From Rhodamnia argentea (Eukaryota; Streptophyta; Magnoliopsida; Myrtales; Myrtaceae), in contig NC_063159.1 of assembly GCF_020921035.1 (NCBI RefSeq), positions 8,534,501 through 8,598,500 on the forward strand: a DNA stretch of 64,000 bases, read 5' to 3'. A model generated the notes under the pieces. That model did not search any database, was not told where the DNA came from, and was given only the letters and a program-made list of their open reading frames with translations. A program made the position numbers and the translations under genes. Positions 26,421-38,390 of this stretch are shown piece after piece (position 1 is the stretch's first letter; the number at the start of each line of letters is the position of its first letter).

Positions 26421-27929
26421 CCCAACCCAAGGTTCTCCTCCCCTGGACTCTCTCTCTCTCCTTGTCTTGTCCCCACCTCTTTTTCTCTCTCTAGAATCGT
26501 GTACGGATTTTTTTTTTAAAAATTATTTAAGATTATATCCCCTCAATTCTTAATTTTTTTTTTATTTATAAAGATATCTAGATTAGAAATCTTAAAATTT
26601 GTCGCGAAAGTGAATATCTAAAATTTACAAAAAAAAAAAAAGTGCAATCAATTCGCAGCTGTGACGTTCCTCATCTCCCGCCAAGCCATCACGTCTAATC
26701 GGCGTGCACCTCTTGGTCTTATTTGCGGCTGTGACCTTAAATTAAAGTCATTAGTCTTCGGTGATCTAGATCGAAGGTTGCCTAAGACGGATCGGCCTTC
26801 GAGGTTCGATAAGCTCGCGGGTGCTTGCCGTCACATCTCGGTTCATTTGAGAGAAGGACAGACATCATCCGAGATTACAATCGATTGGATATGCGTGTAG
26901 ATTTTCATTTTTCCCTAAAGTGGAGTAAAATTTTGGGGAACGTGGCTTAATTTGGACCGTTTTGTTTGGTTGTTGATGGGTCGAGCATCTAGAGAAGCAA
27001 TAATTAAGGATGCAAGCAAATCTCCTAAATTCAGAGGACCTGTAATCTTGACACCAACTTGATTAGCTTGGTTGGGTGGCCCACGCCTGCAGTTTATAAT
27101 GCCTTGCTTATATGTACTTACCATGCAGTTTAACGCTACTACTTTGCTAGAACTTGTAATCACATTTAAAAGGAAAAAACAAATCAAATTGATTACTTAA
27201 CGAGTAAAAGCACGTTTATCTTTCCCGCTTAAAAATTAGGTTCGAATGATCGTAGTCTACATCTTCTTGAAGCAGCCACTAGTAGCATAGCCTCGTCTAC
27301 GCAATCTCGAACGCTACTCTAGAGGCATACGTCTTTGTACTCTCATGGTGGGTCAAATGCCGGAAATAAAAAGGAAGATAAACACGGTTTTGTACTTCAT
27401 GGATGAGAATACTCACCGCCGTAAAGTTTTTCATCCATGCAAATTGATAAAGTCGCTCAAAATAAGTCGATTCGAAACGCGAATTTTAACTTCTCTGGGT
27501 TTCGCCGTTCTCATGAATTTATTGGCAATTGGAACAACTTTGATTGTTTTTAACTTTTAACTAAAAGAATTTTGAAAAGAAGATCGGACGGAGAACGTTA
27601 GAATGGAGGGTCAAATCAAGAGAAGTGCGGTGGCCAAACAGAAGCAGGAAGAGGTGGAGGCGGATTCATGAAACGAATGATATACTGAAAATGACAAGCA
27701 CCCCATCTTCGGTGGGAGAAGAACATGGCAATATTGGGAAAAGAGGAGGGAAAATTCTCGACAGAATTATCAAAAAAGTTATAAATTTATTATAATTATG
27801 TCAATTCAATTTTAAATTTATTTTTTTTTATCAATTGAGTTATAAACATTTTTATAATTATGTCAATTCGATCAATTTGGTCAGTCGATGTTGTCGTCCG
27901 TGAGTGCCGACATGATAAATTTCTAATAA
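26421..27929. other. Intergenic region
   Basis: No recognisable gene. 27770-27900 is one arm of the repeat family seen complete at 48615-49219 (AGTTATAAATTTATTATAAT, then TCAATT units). A 71-codon frame at 27345-27560 has no family resemblance. Confidence 0.4.
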
Positions 27930-29575
27930 TTGCCGCCAATGCAAGAGGAGAGCTGTAATGAGAATGCCGCGCCGTGCGTTGAATTGAACCCCGTCAGGCG
28001 CTTTCGGCATGTGAGAAATACATGGTAAAGTCAAGCATGTTTATCTTTGAGCGTGTAATCCACTATTTTGTTTTGATGTTTCTTCTTGTTATTTAGAGTT
28101 TGTTTTGTTTTGAAGTTATCTGGGATGTATATCGATTTGCAGATGAACTACGATATTTCTCTCTTATATATCGAGGAAGTGAATGAAATGAGATGTTATT
28201 TCTGACAAAAAAGAAAAAAAAATTAGGATTAGATAGTTCTTGGACCAAAAGGCGCGAAAGGAGCACGTGACGAGCACATGCTCGTCCGCCAGCCACTATT
28301 TTCACCTGTAATAAACTTAGGGGTGACTGGGTCAAAGTGATCAACCCCATAAGTGGATGGTTGGGTAAAAAAGATGAAATTTCGGGGGCGTTTTAGAATA
28401 AAGCCAAATTTAAGGGGGATTTTGAAAACGGACACTGCGCCACGGTTCTTACTTGGATGTCTCATGGATTTGATCTCTTGAAGTTTTTTGTTTTCATTTT
28501 TGGCGTTCTTGACCTATTGCCGTTGACTCAAGGAGCAAGAATGTAGTGCGACTGACATTTATTTTCTCCTAAAGATTGATTTTACATCTCACGGGGATGA
28601 TCGTAACGATTGCCAAAAGGAAAATTTACGGTACTCGAAAAGTACTTATTTTCTTGCGAGACATGGGCGATTATATTTCAAAAATCAAACTATTCTGTAC
28701 ACATCTTAAGCACCCTAAACATGTTCCTCGATAGATAATCAAACAAGATATATTAAAAGGTTGGGTTTGAAGTTTGAAGTTACGACTCTTTGATAATATA
28801 TAAGCATTGTGATTGATTTTGCCGAGGCACGACGACCGGTGAAAGAAGAAGACAAAGTAAGAAAAAAAAAAGGATTGTAATCACTATTCAATGAGAACCA
28901 AACACTTGAAAAAGCTTTCGGTAACGTATCACCTAACAAAGAAAGCAAACCGTTTTCCTAGATTTCCTTTTTCATGAGTTTCCCCCAAACAATATGGAAA
29001 CTCATATTAGTATCTTGTTCATTTAATAATATCGACCATCATATTGTATGTGGTATCACCAAACATTTCACTAAGCTATGGATATTGAAGTTTCATAGTT
29101 CGAAACTGAGGGAATTACAGATGGATGTACAAGTACCATTGAGATAGGACCAGTTGGCTAATAAAGCACCAACTTGACGCGAAACAATAAGCATCGTTCA
29201 TGCACGAGATACTTTTCTTCCGCTATTGAATGCGTGATATACTTTGTTTGTGTTCCTTTGCGAAATGTTGGTTCACGATTCCTTTATCGTCGTGGGGTTT
29301 TTTTTTAATACTGGACAAACATAGTGGGCACTCATATAACATGTTGGATAGTATATTATTCATTAACAATATCAAGTGTCACGCTAGAAGTGATATTACC
29401 CAACATTTCAGTGGATTAATCATGGGTACTGAATTTTCGTGTTTGAAACTCAGATAGTCACAGATGGATATTGGACATTAAATATCAGACCGACACAAAG
29501 TCGACATACATCATCGTGCATCGAGTACTTTTCTTTAGCCATTGAATGCACGAGATACTTGGCTTGTAATCACTT
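27930..29575 (+). repeat. DUF4220-array unit 1: promoter-type blocks without a gene
   Basis: 27930-28600 matches 34725-35290 and 39415-39900 (landmarks CTGTAATGAGAATG, CTATTTTCACCTGTAATA and AAAGCCAAATTTAA). 28990-29325 and 29325-29575 are two successive copies of the block just upstream of the DUF4220 gene (landmarks ATGTGGTATCACCAAACATT, TAGTTCGAAACT and GAGATACTTTTCTT). No DUF4220 coding sequence follows. Confidence 0.7.
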
Positions 29576-30214
29576 AAAATTCTGGGAATTTGTAAGATTT
29601 CGGATCGGATCGGGTCGCGTTCAGATCGGATCGGGTATTTTGTCCAGTTTGATTGTCTCGCTGATCGATCACTTCATCTGTACGCCAAGGGAGGGGTTGA
29701 CACTTGAGCACGAGGGAGAATCCGATGGCGATATGATGGAGACGCGAAGGGAGGAATGGGTTATGAAGACTGACGTGTATTCTCTGTCGAGGATGGGGCT
29801 GAGTGGAAGTTCCAAAAATCCTGACGAAGACTCAGATTCTGCATCTGTGGGTGAAAGCGAAGCTGATGGCAACTCCTCCATTGATGATTTCCGGTCAGAG
29901 CCTGGCAATGCTGGATGTTTTGAGGCCACAAGAAATAGGAGACAAACGAGGGACGGAAGGGTTGGACACTCTGGCAATTAATGTTCAATGGAGGCAAAAG
30001 CGACGAGTACGGAGAAAAGCAACCCCGAAACACGAAAACCTGACCTGACCCTGACCACTTTGCATTGTCTTCTAGAGTGTTCCGGTTCGTGTCGGGCCGG
30101 GCCATGCACATTCCTCCATTTTTTCGGCTCGGGTATTATAGAAACACGACCCGACTCATTGACTCGCTTGATAACAAGCAGGCCCTGTTGCCTCACATTC
30201 TTTAATTGGATGCT
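29576..30214. other. Unassigned insert within the DUF4220 array
   Basis: This stretch matches none of the neighbouring repeat blocks. It carries an open frame on the plus strand (ending 29981) with an acidic, serine-rich C-terminal part (for example DEDSDSASVGESEADGNSS). The frame's first part is repeat sequence. The family is not recognised, and a captured gene fragment is possible. Confidence 0.3.
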
Positions 30215-31484
30215 TTATTGATGTCTTGGATGATTCGATTTCTTAACGTTTTTGCTTATATTTTTGGCAAATCTTGACCCGACCCGTTCAGTGAATTCGA
30301 ATCGACAAGGCAAATCGACCCTATTGGAATTGCTTCTACTAGACTCAAGCAAGAATCTGGTGCGACTAATATTTATTCCTCATAAACAATGCTGCAAATT
30401 TCGGGACCAACTTGCTCCCTAACCAGCTGTAGCCTGTAGACAATGGCACATGACTACAAAGTGGACCCTTGAACGGATTGAAAATTATACGAGACGGTAG
30501 AAGTGAAAAATGGGGGCCATTTCATTCTTGCATACCACATCCTTCTAATCTAATTACGAAAATTACCAAAAATATCCCAAACTTATTACAATTGTGCCAA
30601 TTCAGTTCTAAACTTTTTTTTTATCAATTCAGTCATAAATCTTTTGCATTTTGTGCCAATTCAGCCCATCTGACGGGCTGATGCTGACGTGGAACTATTG
30701 GTGTTGACATAGACTTTTTTTAATAATTTTTTTCTGAATTTTTTTTGTTTTTTTTTTCTTTTCTTTAGATTTTTTTTTCCCACCAACCCTTGGGGCCGGC
30801 GAGGCCGAGGGCCATGAAGAGCTCGCCAGATGTTATTCACATAACATGTTAGATAGTATCTTATTCGTCAATTATCTCAAGTGTCATGCTACTTCCCACA
30901 AAATAAGTGTCATGCTAGATATGATGTCACCAAATATTTATTAAACTAGTCACAGATACTAAAGTTTCGTAGTTCGAAACTCAAGTAGTTATAGATGGAT
31001 GTACAAGAAACATTGAAATAGGACTGATTAGTTGATAAAACATCAACGTGTGCACTCATATAACATGTTAGAAAATATCTTATTCATCAATAATCTCAAG
31101 TGCCATGCTGCATGTGGTATCACCAAACATTTTACTGGACAAATCATGGATACTAAAGTTTCGTAGTTCGAAACTCAGGTAGCTACAAATGGATGTACAA
31201 GTACTTTTGAGATAGTACGGATTGGTTGATAAAACATCAACCTGACATAAAACAGTGAACGTCGTCCATGCAAGATATACTTTTCTTCTGCCATTGAACG
31301 CTTGAGATACTTTTCTTCGGCCATTAAATGCAAGTGATATCTTGCTTATGTTCTTTCGCAAAATGATCGGTTCACTATTCTTTTACCTCATTGGGTTTTT
31401 GAATGCATTGAGTCTTTTGACAAACACGGTTGATACTCATATAACATATTAGATAGCATCCTATTCATCAATAATATACAGTTA
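30215..31484 (+). repeat. DUF4220-array unit 2: promoter-type blocks
   Basis: 30215-30370 matches 35140-35290 (landmark TTGGAATTGCTTCTACTAGA). 30550-30830 is half of a MITE-like repeat related to 48615-49219. Copies of the upstream block then follow at 30835-31040, 31050-31430 and 31430-31484. The last is interrupted by the LTR-like insertion and resumes at about 34208. Confidence 0.65.
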
Positions 31485-34207
31485 ATTGACACCTAAATTC
31501 TGACTAATCTTTTTAGTCATTTATTTTGCATAAAAAAATTAGGAAATAATTTTAATTCCTACCAAAAAATAATCAGATTTATTTTTAGCATCATATTGCA
31601 TGACATTGCATTTACATTTAATGGGATCGGTGGGAGAAGATGGATTGAAATCGACAAGCGGTGGACCAAAGCTCAGAGCAAAATTCGGCTAGCTAGAGGG
31701 CAATTCCGAAAAATTCATCAAGGTCTTGAGATCTAATTTGAGCTTAAATCAGCCAATTTAATATTTACTTTGAGAAAAAAGCCTTTAAATTAAAAATGCC
31801 CATTAATTAAGAAAAAAAAGGCTTTATGGACATAATATTTTATCTCCGGATCAAATTGCGATTATTCAAAGTTGAGGGATAATTTTGCAAATAATAAAAA
31901 TAACACGAAATCCTAACTCAATATTATATATAGGTGCTTTAGGGTTCACATCAAGAGGGAGGCCGAACACATTGACAATTTCCTGGCAAAATTGAGGAGC
32001 TTCACAGAAGGACTCGGCAGAGAAAAAAAAGGAAGGCCAAAGCTCTCTTCTCCACGGCTTGAAGCCTGCTACTCGTACGAAGAGGAGCGATGGGAAATCA
32101 GGAGCAATTCAAGGAGCTTTTCATCATCCCTGTCATCCGACACATCCACAACTAAGAAAGAAATTTTTTTTATTTTATTGATTTCACTAACAGAGTGCCT
32201 TTTTTTCTTATATGGATTATGCTTCTTCATATATGGTGACGGTCCAGTTCACATATCAGCTCCAGCTTCGCCTTGGTCCTGTCGACGTATCCCCGAGCCG
32301 CGACGACGAGACAATCGTCCACCTATCCAATTGAAGCGATCTTCGGCATTTGTTATCGCTGCTTCCGAGTCCCTCCAACGATGACGTTTTGAATTTTCCA
32401 CAAACATGGCGATCAGTTTTCGTGCTCCAAGCCCTACATTGATACTTTAATTTTCAGTTCAAGTCTCTCGAGCTTGTTCAGTGCATAAATGAATTTTCCC
32501 TTGTGTAGGTTGTATGCCTCCGCAGACAACCGCCAAGCCCTCATCGATATGAGTTGCCTGTCTAAGTCTTCTTTGCTCGGGTTTCGTCAAGCCTGACGAT
32601 CCGGTGTTACCTGTTGACTACCAACCGCAAACTCACTCTATGGCCCAGGTTCAGTTTGAGGTCTCAAGCGCCCAACTCCTCATCATCATCGTCGATTGTG
32701 TTGGCCTTGGGTCAAAGTGGAGAGATTTTGTGTCGTGCTGGCGGAGAGTATTCAATCAAATTAAAATACCCAGAAAAATTCCTCAATCTCCCTCGGTGAG
32801 CCGTCACGGTCGGGGTTCGCAAGTCCCCCGAACTCCTTTTGCCTTGCGGATCATGAAATCCACAGCTGTCCGTCCGTGATTCTCCGAGAATCCATTCAAA
32901 TTCGGAAAGCTATCTGTGAGATTAGGTAACACTTTCAATCTTAGAATACTTGTTGCCGAATATTTGCATATCGCTAACGATTTTTTGCAGATAATATTGC
33001 CTATTTTTGAAAGCTTGTAAATCCTTGTGGATAAGATAATATTGTATTAGCGATAATGCAATATTATCCTATAGTTTAAATTAGGCGCTTATCCGTAGGT
33101 AAGGGATTTTATTTTTGCATCTTATCTTATCTTTTTTATTTTATGTGCATCTCATGTTTATCTTATTTTGGTTGTTAAAAATTTGCACATTAGTAAACAA
33201 TATTGCCCGCAACACATGCTCCCCAAATGTGCCTTATCCCTCGGAAAACATACATTAAAGTCAACATATGACTTTGATCTCGAAGTACGATTGTGCCCGT
33301 ACGTGTGAATTATATATATATAAGACAGACGGTAATTCTATAATATGTTTACTTGCTAGCCCTAATTCTATAATATATTCACTTGCTAGCCCTAATCTCG
33401 GGAAATGTTGTGAATAAAACCGGAATTTCGGATTTAAAGGTGTTTTATGGGCAATATTGTTTACTTTTGTTCAAATTTCATTGTTTTCATGGTTTAAATA
33501 AATTCCTAAAAAATTCAAAAAAGATGTCACGTTTTCTTAAGTTAAATCACATTTCTCTTCACTTTTTGCATGAAAATAACATAAAATAAAAATTAGGACT
33601 TTGAGAAATCAATTTCTCAAATTAAATTGGATGTTATTTCATTTTAGGGTAGTCTCTCAACTTAATTTTTCATTAATTCGAAAATCACAAAAAATACAAA
33701 AAATATCATTCACCTTGCATAGCAGTATAATTTAGTTTGCATTATCATATTTATATTTTCCATGTCATGCTTATTTGCCACGTCATTAAGCCATGTCATG
33801 CATTTTCGCCATGTCATTTCATCTCACATGTTATATAATTAGATTGCATTAGCATTGCATTTAATAAAAGAAAATCCAAATTTTTTTTTAATTCAAATTA
33901 TCAAATTAAGGATTTTTTTTTTTATGAAAATCGGGTACCAAAGGGAATTAATTGAAAAGTTAATGTAATCAAGTCCCCGAATCCATTTAATCTCTAGTTC
34001 GTATGAAATAAAGTATTTTCTCCTGAATACTTTATTTAGGTTTCTAATCTACCTACCATAAAAGATTAGTGGCGACTCCAAATTAATAAATTTTGCATGT
34101 AATTGAACTTAAGTTGCGATCCGGTAGTACTTGGGAGAGTCCGAATTAGGTTAACTAATCTAATTAACCTAATAATGGAATTTCTTAATTTTAGGTCGCG
34201 ACGACGG
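31485..34207. mobile_element. LTR-like insertion, possible solo LTR
   Basis: The array repeat is interrupted here: the left flank ends CATCAATAATATA and the right flank resumes GTCATTCTAGATGTGATATC, which are adjacent in the other copies. The insert starts near TGACACCTAAATTCTGAC and ends AGGTCGCGACGACGG, with AGTGGCGACTCC about 140 bp before the end. Such ends are common in long terminal repeats of Tat/Ogre-type Ty3 elements. There is no reverse transcriptase, gag or integrase frame, so a solo LTR of about 2.7 kb fits best. A target duplication could not be fixed. A 28-bp direct repeat lies near 33338-33395. Confidence 0.45.
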
Positions 34208-34608
34208 TGTCATTCTAGATGTGATATCACCAAACACTTCACTATACTAATCATGAATACTGAATAGTCATAGTTCGAAATTTAGATACTCAAATATTGA
34301 TGTGCAAGTAGAACTAAGATACGATTGATTGGATGTTAAAACGTCAACTTGACACAAAGCAATAACCAACATCGTGCATCAGGTACTTTTCTTTTCCTTT
34401 GAGTACATGAGATACCTTACTTGTGTTCATTCGTGAAATGGTTGATTCCTGATTCTTTTGCATTATTAGCCTTTTTAAAAGATATTGCATTCTAGCAAAC
34501 AATTAAGGAACTGTTCTTGACATGTATATAAACATTGCCCAATAATCCTCCTAAGCATTTTGTTGTCCTCAAGAAAGCAAAGGTAAAACTCAAGCTAAGC
34601 AAAAGATA
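34208..34608 (+). repeat. DUF4220-array upstream block (unit 2, continued) with TATA box
   Basis: Continuation of the interrupted block. It ends with CATGTATATAAAC (TATA at 34525-34532) about 80 bp before the ATG of the truncated gene copy, as in the better copy at 35748. Confidence 0.65.
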
Positions 34609-34722
34609 TGGCAATTTAGCTCCAATTCAGATATGTTGAACAAATCGAACATCCAAGGATTCACATACTTAGCCTCTCGCTTCAGGTCTTTCTCATTCTA
34701 GTTGCACCCATTAGAAAGAAAA
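34609..34722 (+). pseudogene. Truncated 5' fragment of a DUF4220 gene
   Basis: About 114 bp that align with the first 38 or so codons of the DUF4220 gene at 35840, including CTTCAGGTCTTTCTCATTCT. The frame hits TAG at codon 4 because of an indel just after the ATG. The homology stops abruptly at 34722, where the next array unit begins. It retains the upstream TATA region but cannot make a protein. Confidence 0.8.
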
Positions 34723-35839
34723 CAATGTAGAAGGAGAACTGTAATGAGAATGTCGTGTTGTGGACTGAACGGAACCCAGCTAGGCGCTTACTATGCATGA
34801 GAAATACGAGGTAAAGTCAAATGATTTTTTTTTTTTTAAATTTTGTTTGAAACCTTTTAGGTTACGATGACAATGGAACAAAATACCCCTGGGAAGACGA
34901 TCCCATTTTCGTCGGCCGGCCATTATTTTCACCTGTAATACTTAGGAGCTATCGGTTCAAAATGATCAACTTCAATGAGATGATCGGATCAAAATGATCT
35001 AAGTTCAGAGGGTATTCTAACATAAAGCCAAATTTAAAGGTGATTTTGAAAACGGACGCCACTCCAAGAATCCCTAAAGAGGACGTGCAGCACCCCTTGG
35101 ATCATAACGAGTAGGCCCTGTTGCCTCATATTCTTTACTTGTATGTTCGATCCATGTCTTGGATGATTTGATTCTTTTCATGTCTTTACTTTTGTATTTG
35201 GCAATCTTGTCCAACCCATTGAGTGAACTCGAATTCACAAGGCAAGAGAATTGATTGGAATTGCTTCTACTAGACTCAAGCACAGGAATCCAAGCACAAA
35301 GTGGACCCATGAATGAGTTGAAAATTATACGGGACAACAGAAGGGATATTATGTGGGGATGTCCTACTTATCCTATACCGGCACACCCATGTAACTTGCT
35401 AGATAGTATCTTATTCATCAGCAACCTCAAGTCTCATGCGAGATGTGGTATCACCAAACATTTCACTAAACTAGTGATGGATATTGGATTTTCATAGTTT
35501 GAAACTCATATGGTCACTTTTGAATGTGCAAGCAGAATTTAGATAGAACCACTCGAATGATAAGATATCAACCGACATAAAGCGATAAGCTTTATCCGTG
35601 AATGAGAGACTTTTCTTCTGCCATTGAATGCACGAGATACGTTGCTTGTGTACATCCATGGAATGATCGATTCACCATACTTTTGCTTTCTTTGGCTTTG
35701 AATAGATTTTGCCTTATCACTGTGAAGCAAGGAACCATCTTAACATGTATATAAGCATCCCCCACAACTCCTCCTATGCATTTTGTTGTCCCCGAAATTA
35801 CATTAGAGAGCATCGATAAAATTCACATTGAGCAAAAAC
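34723..35839 (+). repeat. DUF4220-array unit 3: blocks upstream of the main gene copy
   Basis: Contains, in order, the CTGTAATGAGAATG block (34734-35085), the TTGGATGATTTGATT/CTTCTACTAGACTCAAGC block (35140-35290) and the TATCACCAAACATTTCACT block (35385-35760). The same order recurs in units 1 and 2 and in part at 39415-39900, which shows that the whole unit was duplicated. Confidence 0.75.
35748..35754 (+). promoter_or_regulatory. TATA box of the DUF4220 gene
   Basis: TATATAA lies 86 bp before the ATG at 35840. An equivalent motif lies at the same distance before the truncated copy at 34609. Confidence 0.6.
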
Positions 35840-38390
35840 ATGAAATTTAGCTTTATTTCAGACCTGTGGAACAACTGGAACATCCGAGGCTCCATCATAT
35901 TGAGCCTATTGCTTCAGGTCTTTCTCATTCTATTTGCCCCCTTTAAAAAGAAAACAACCAACAAACACATTGTTTTCCTCTTGTGGTTGGCCTATGTGAT
36001 GGCTGATTGGGTAGCTGCATTTGGGATTGGCCTCATTTCTCACAGCCAAGGCAATTTGTCCGCTCGTGCAGTCGAAGTAGAAGGAGCACTTCAGGCATTT
36101 TGGGCCTCATTTCTCTTGTTACATCTTGGCGGTCCGGACACCATCACCGCCTTCTCTCTGGAGGACAATTCGCTTTGGCGACGCCACCTGCTCACTCTCA
36201 TCTTTCAAGCTGCTGCCGCCATCTATGTCTTTGTGCAGATATTTCTCAGTGACAAGTCATCAGTGATCCCAACAATGTTGGTGTTTCTTGCCGCGGTTAT
36301 AAAAAATGCAGAGAGGACACTAGCACTTAATCGCTCAAGCCTCCACAGGCTTAGGGAGTCGATGCTCACAATACGCGTGCCTTCTAGTGATGAAGATTTG
36401 GAGTTGACTGTTTCATCATTGGAGGAGGAAGGTAAGTGCTTTGTTGGACAACTCGATGTTCTAGAGTAGGGATATTCTGATGAAGAAGAAGCAAATCTTT
36501 TTGAGCCTATTGTGGTGAATCATGCTTATTCCTTCTTTCGAATCTTTACGGCCATCCTCGGAGATGTCATGTTCACATATCAACAACGGGAAACGAGCCG
36601 TGAGTATTTCCGCAAAGTTTCCGCGGTGGATGCGTTGAGGGTGATATCTGTCGAACTCCATTTCATTTATGAGATGCTCCACACAAAAGCATTGGTAATA
36701 TATTCCAAGGGGAGCTACATTTTCTGCTTCCTAGTGTTCACTGCCATTGTGATAGCTTTAGTCATGTTCAATCGGATGAAGAAACATCAGCTCCTTGAAC
36801 TCGATGTAAAAATTACTTATATCCTTCTTTTTGGAGGTATTACTCTTGATGTTATAGCTTCGTTTATGCTCGTTTTCTCCGATTGGAATCTTGCCGCAAA
36901 TGAGCTAAATTCATTTTTCCGAGCGTTACTATACTTTGTGTACCGGGTGAGGACGCCCCGATACGCCACGTACAAACCAGAGCCTAACGCCAATGTTACT
37001 TATGATGCCTTAGATACATCATTTATAGGGAAAAGTACATTAGAAGTGTCATAACTTGTGTACGACGTTCACTTGAGTGCCATAACTTTCAAAACATTCA
37101 CTTAAGTGCCATAACTTTCAAAAATCGTTCACTTGAGTGCTATGTCGGAGCAAAATCGTTCACTTGAGTGCCACCGTAACTTTTCCGGCGTGCCACGTCA
37201 GCTTTCTAGAGTACCACGTTATCTTTCCGGCATCTACAGTAACTTTTCTCGGCGTGCTACAGTAACTTTTCCGGCTGCCACGTCAGCTTTTCCGGTTGCC
37301 ACGTCAACATGACACTCAAGTGAACGATTTTTAAAAGTTATGACGCTTAAGTGAATATTTTGAAAGTTATGGCACTCAAGTGAACGCCGTACAAAAGTTA
37401 TGACACTTTTAATGTACTTTTCCTTCATTTATATGTCGAAGGTGGTCAGAATCCATCTCTGCTTGCAACCTTTTTTCCATGGTCTTTGTGGAGAGTCCGC
37501 CAAAGATGTGTAAGTGCGGTCGGAGCTGGGCCGCCATCGCTTTTACTACTATCTGCAGTTTTTCGTCCCGTATGGCGGAGAAGATCATCTCTTGTTTCCA
37601 TCAAGCCGGTGAGACAATTGGCGAACGCTGTGGTCTGAGTACGTGGACAATGACTGTGGCGAATACGAAGTACGTGTCCAAGAATCCCGTCACTAAGAAG
37701 CTATGGTTCTTTATCTATGAGGAGGTGAGAAAAAAATCCGAGCATGCTGAAAGTCTGCAAGAGGTGAGGGACATAGTCGAGGCTAGAGGTGCTCTGTCTC
37801 TCAAGAGTAGCCTTGGGGAGATCGATTGTGGCGAAATTCTAAGGCATGTCACCGAGGATAGTTTCGACACCAGCGTTATACTGTGGCATGTTGCTACTGA
37901 AGTGTGGTACAACATGGAGAAACCATTTACCGCCCGAAACGACGAAAGGGAATTCAGCAAGATGCTCTCCGACTACATGCTGTATCTTTTTCTCAATCGG
38001 TCCAACGTGGTGTCTGCCGTGGTGGGTGTCGCTCCACTCAGGTCGAAGCTGGTGGTTGTCGATTTAGAGCGTCTCAAGATGAATCACGGGACCAAAGATG
38101 TGGAGGAGCTATGCAAGAGAATGTTCACGGCTGATTTGTTCATGGAATTACCGCTTGGCCGAGGGATCAATCTGGCAAAAGAGATGGAAAGGCTCGGGGA
38201 AAGGAAGTGGAAGGTGATGAGCGGAGTGTGGGTTGAGATGCTGTGTTATGCGGCGGTTCATACTAAGGGAGAGGCACATGTGCAGGTGCTGAGCAAAGGT
38301 GGAGAGCTTCTCGCCTTCGTTTGGCTGTTGATGGTTCATTTCGGGTGTTTCTACACACCTGAACGGGGCATCGCTGAATCCCCTTTGTAA
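35840..38390 (+). pseudogene. DUF4220-DUF594 membrane protein gene, broken by a stop codon and a MITE
   Basis: The N-terminal part (35840-36466) has several membrane helices (SIILSLLLQVFLILFAPF, FLLWLAYVMADWVAAFGIGL) and HLGGPDTITAFSLEDN, which is diagnostic of DUF4220. The C-terminal part (37433-38390) has DTSVILWHVATEVWY, SDYMLYLFLNRSN and WVEMLCYAAVH, diagnostic of DUF594. Plants carry many such single-exon genes of unknown function. The frame meets TAG at 36467-36469 but stays open in the same frame afterwards up to 37026. There a 398-bp inverted-repeat element is inserted with a duplicated TCATTTAT. Apart from that insertion, the frame on the two sides of the element agrees and runs to TAA at 38388-38390. 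A 38-bp GTAAGT...TAG interval at 36432-36469 is too short for a plant intron and would shift the frame. Confidence 0.88.
37027..37424. mobile_element. 398-bp MITE inserted in the DUF4220 coding sequence
   Basis: The left terminus is AGGGAAAAGTACATTAGAAG. The right terminus in reverse complement is AGGAAAAGTACATTAAAAG. It is flanked by TCATTTAT at 37019-37026 and 37425-37432, an 8-bp target-site duplication as produced by hAT elements (9 bp, Mutator-like, if one ambiguous base is counted). Internally, units like TTCACTTGAGTGCCATAACT occur tandemly in the left arm and inverted in the right arm. No transposase frame. Confidence 0.9.

Noticed and set aside
27345-27560. 71-codon frame with a hydrophobic C-terminus as a membrane peptide gene
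   Set aside because: No homologue recognised and no promoter or conserved context. Hydrophobic AT-rich frames of this size occur by chance.
31992-32384. 130-codon frame as a host gene
   Set aside because: It lies wholly inside the LTR-like insertion and has no recognisable domain.
36432-36469. A 38-bp intron removing the TAG in the DUF4220 gene
   Set aside because: It begins GTAAGT and ends TAG, but it is far below the usual plant minimum of about 70 bp, and its removal would shift the frame.
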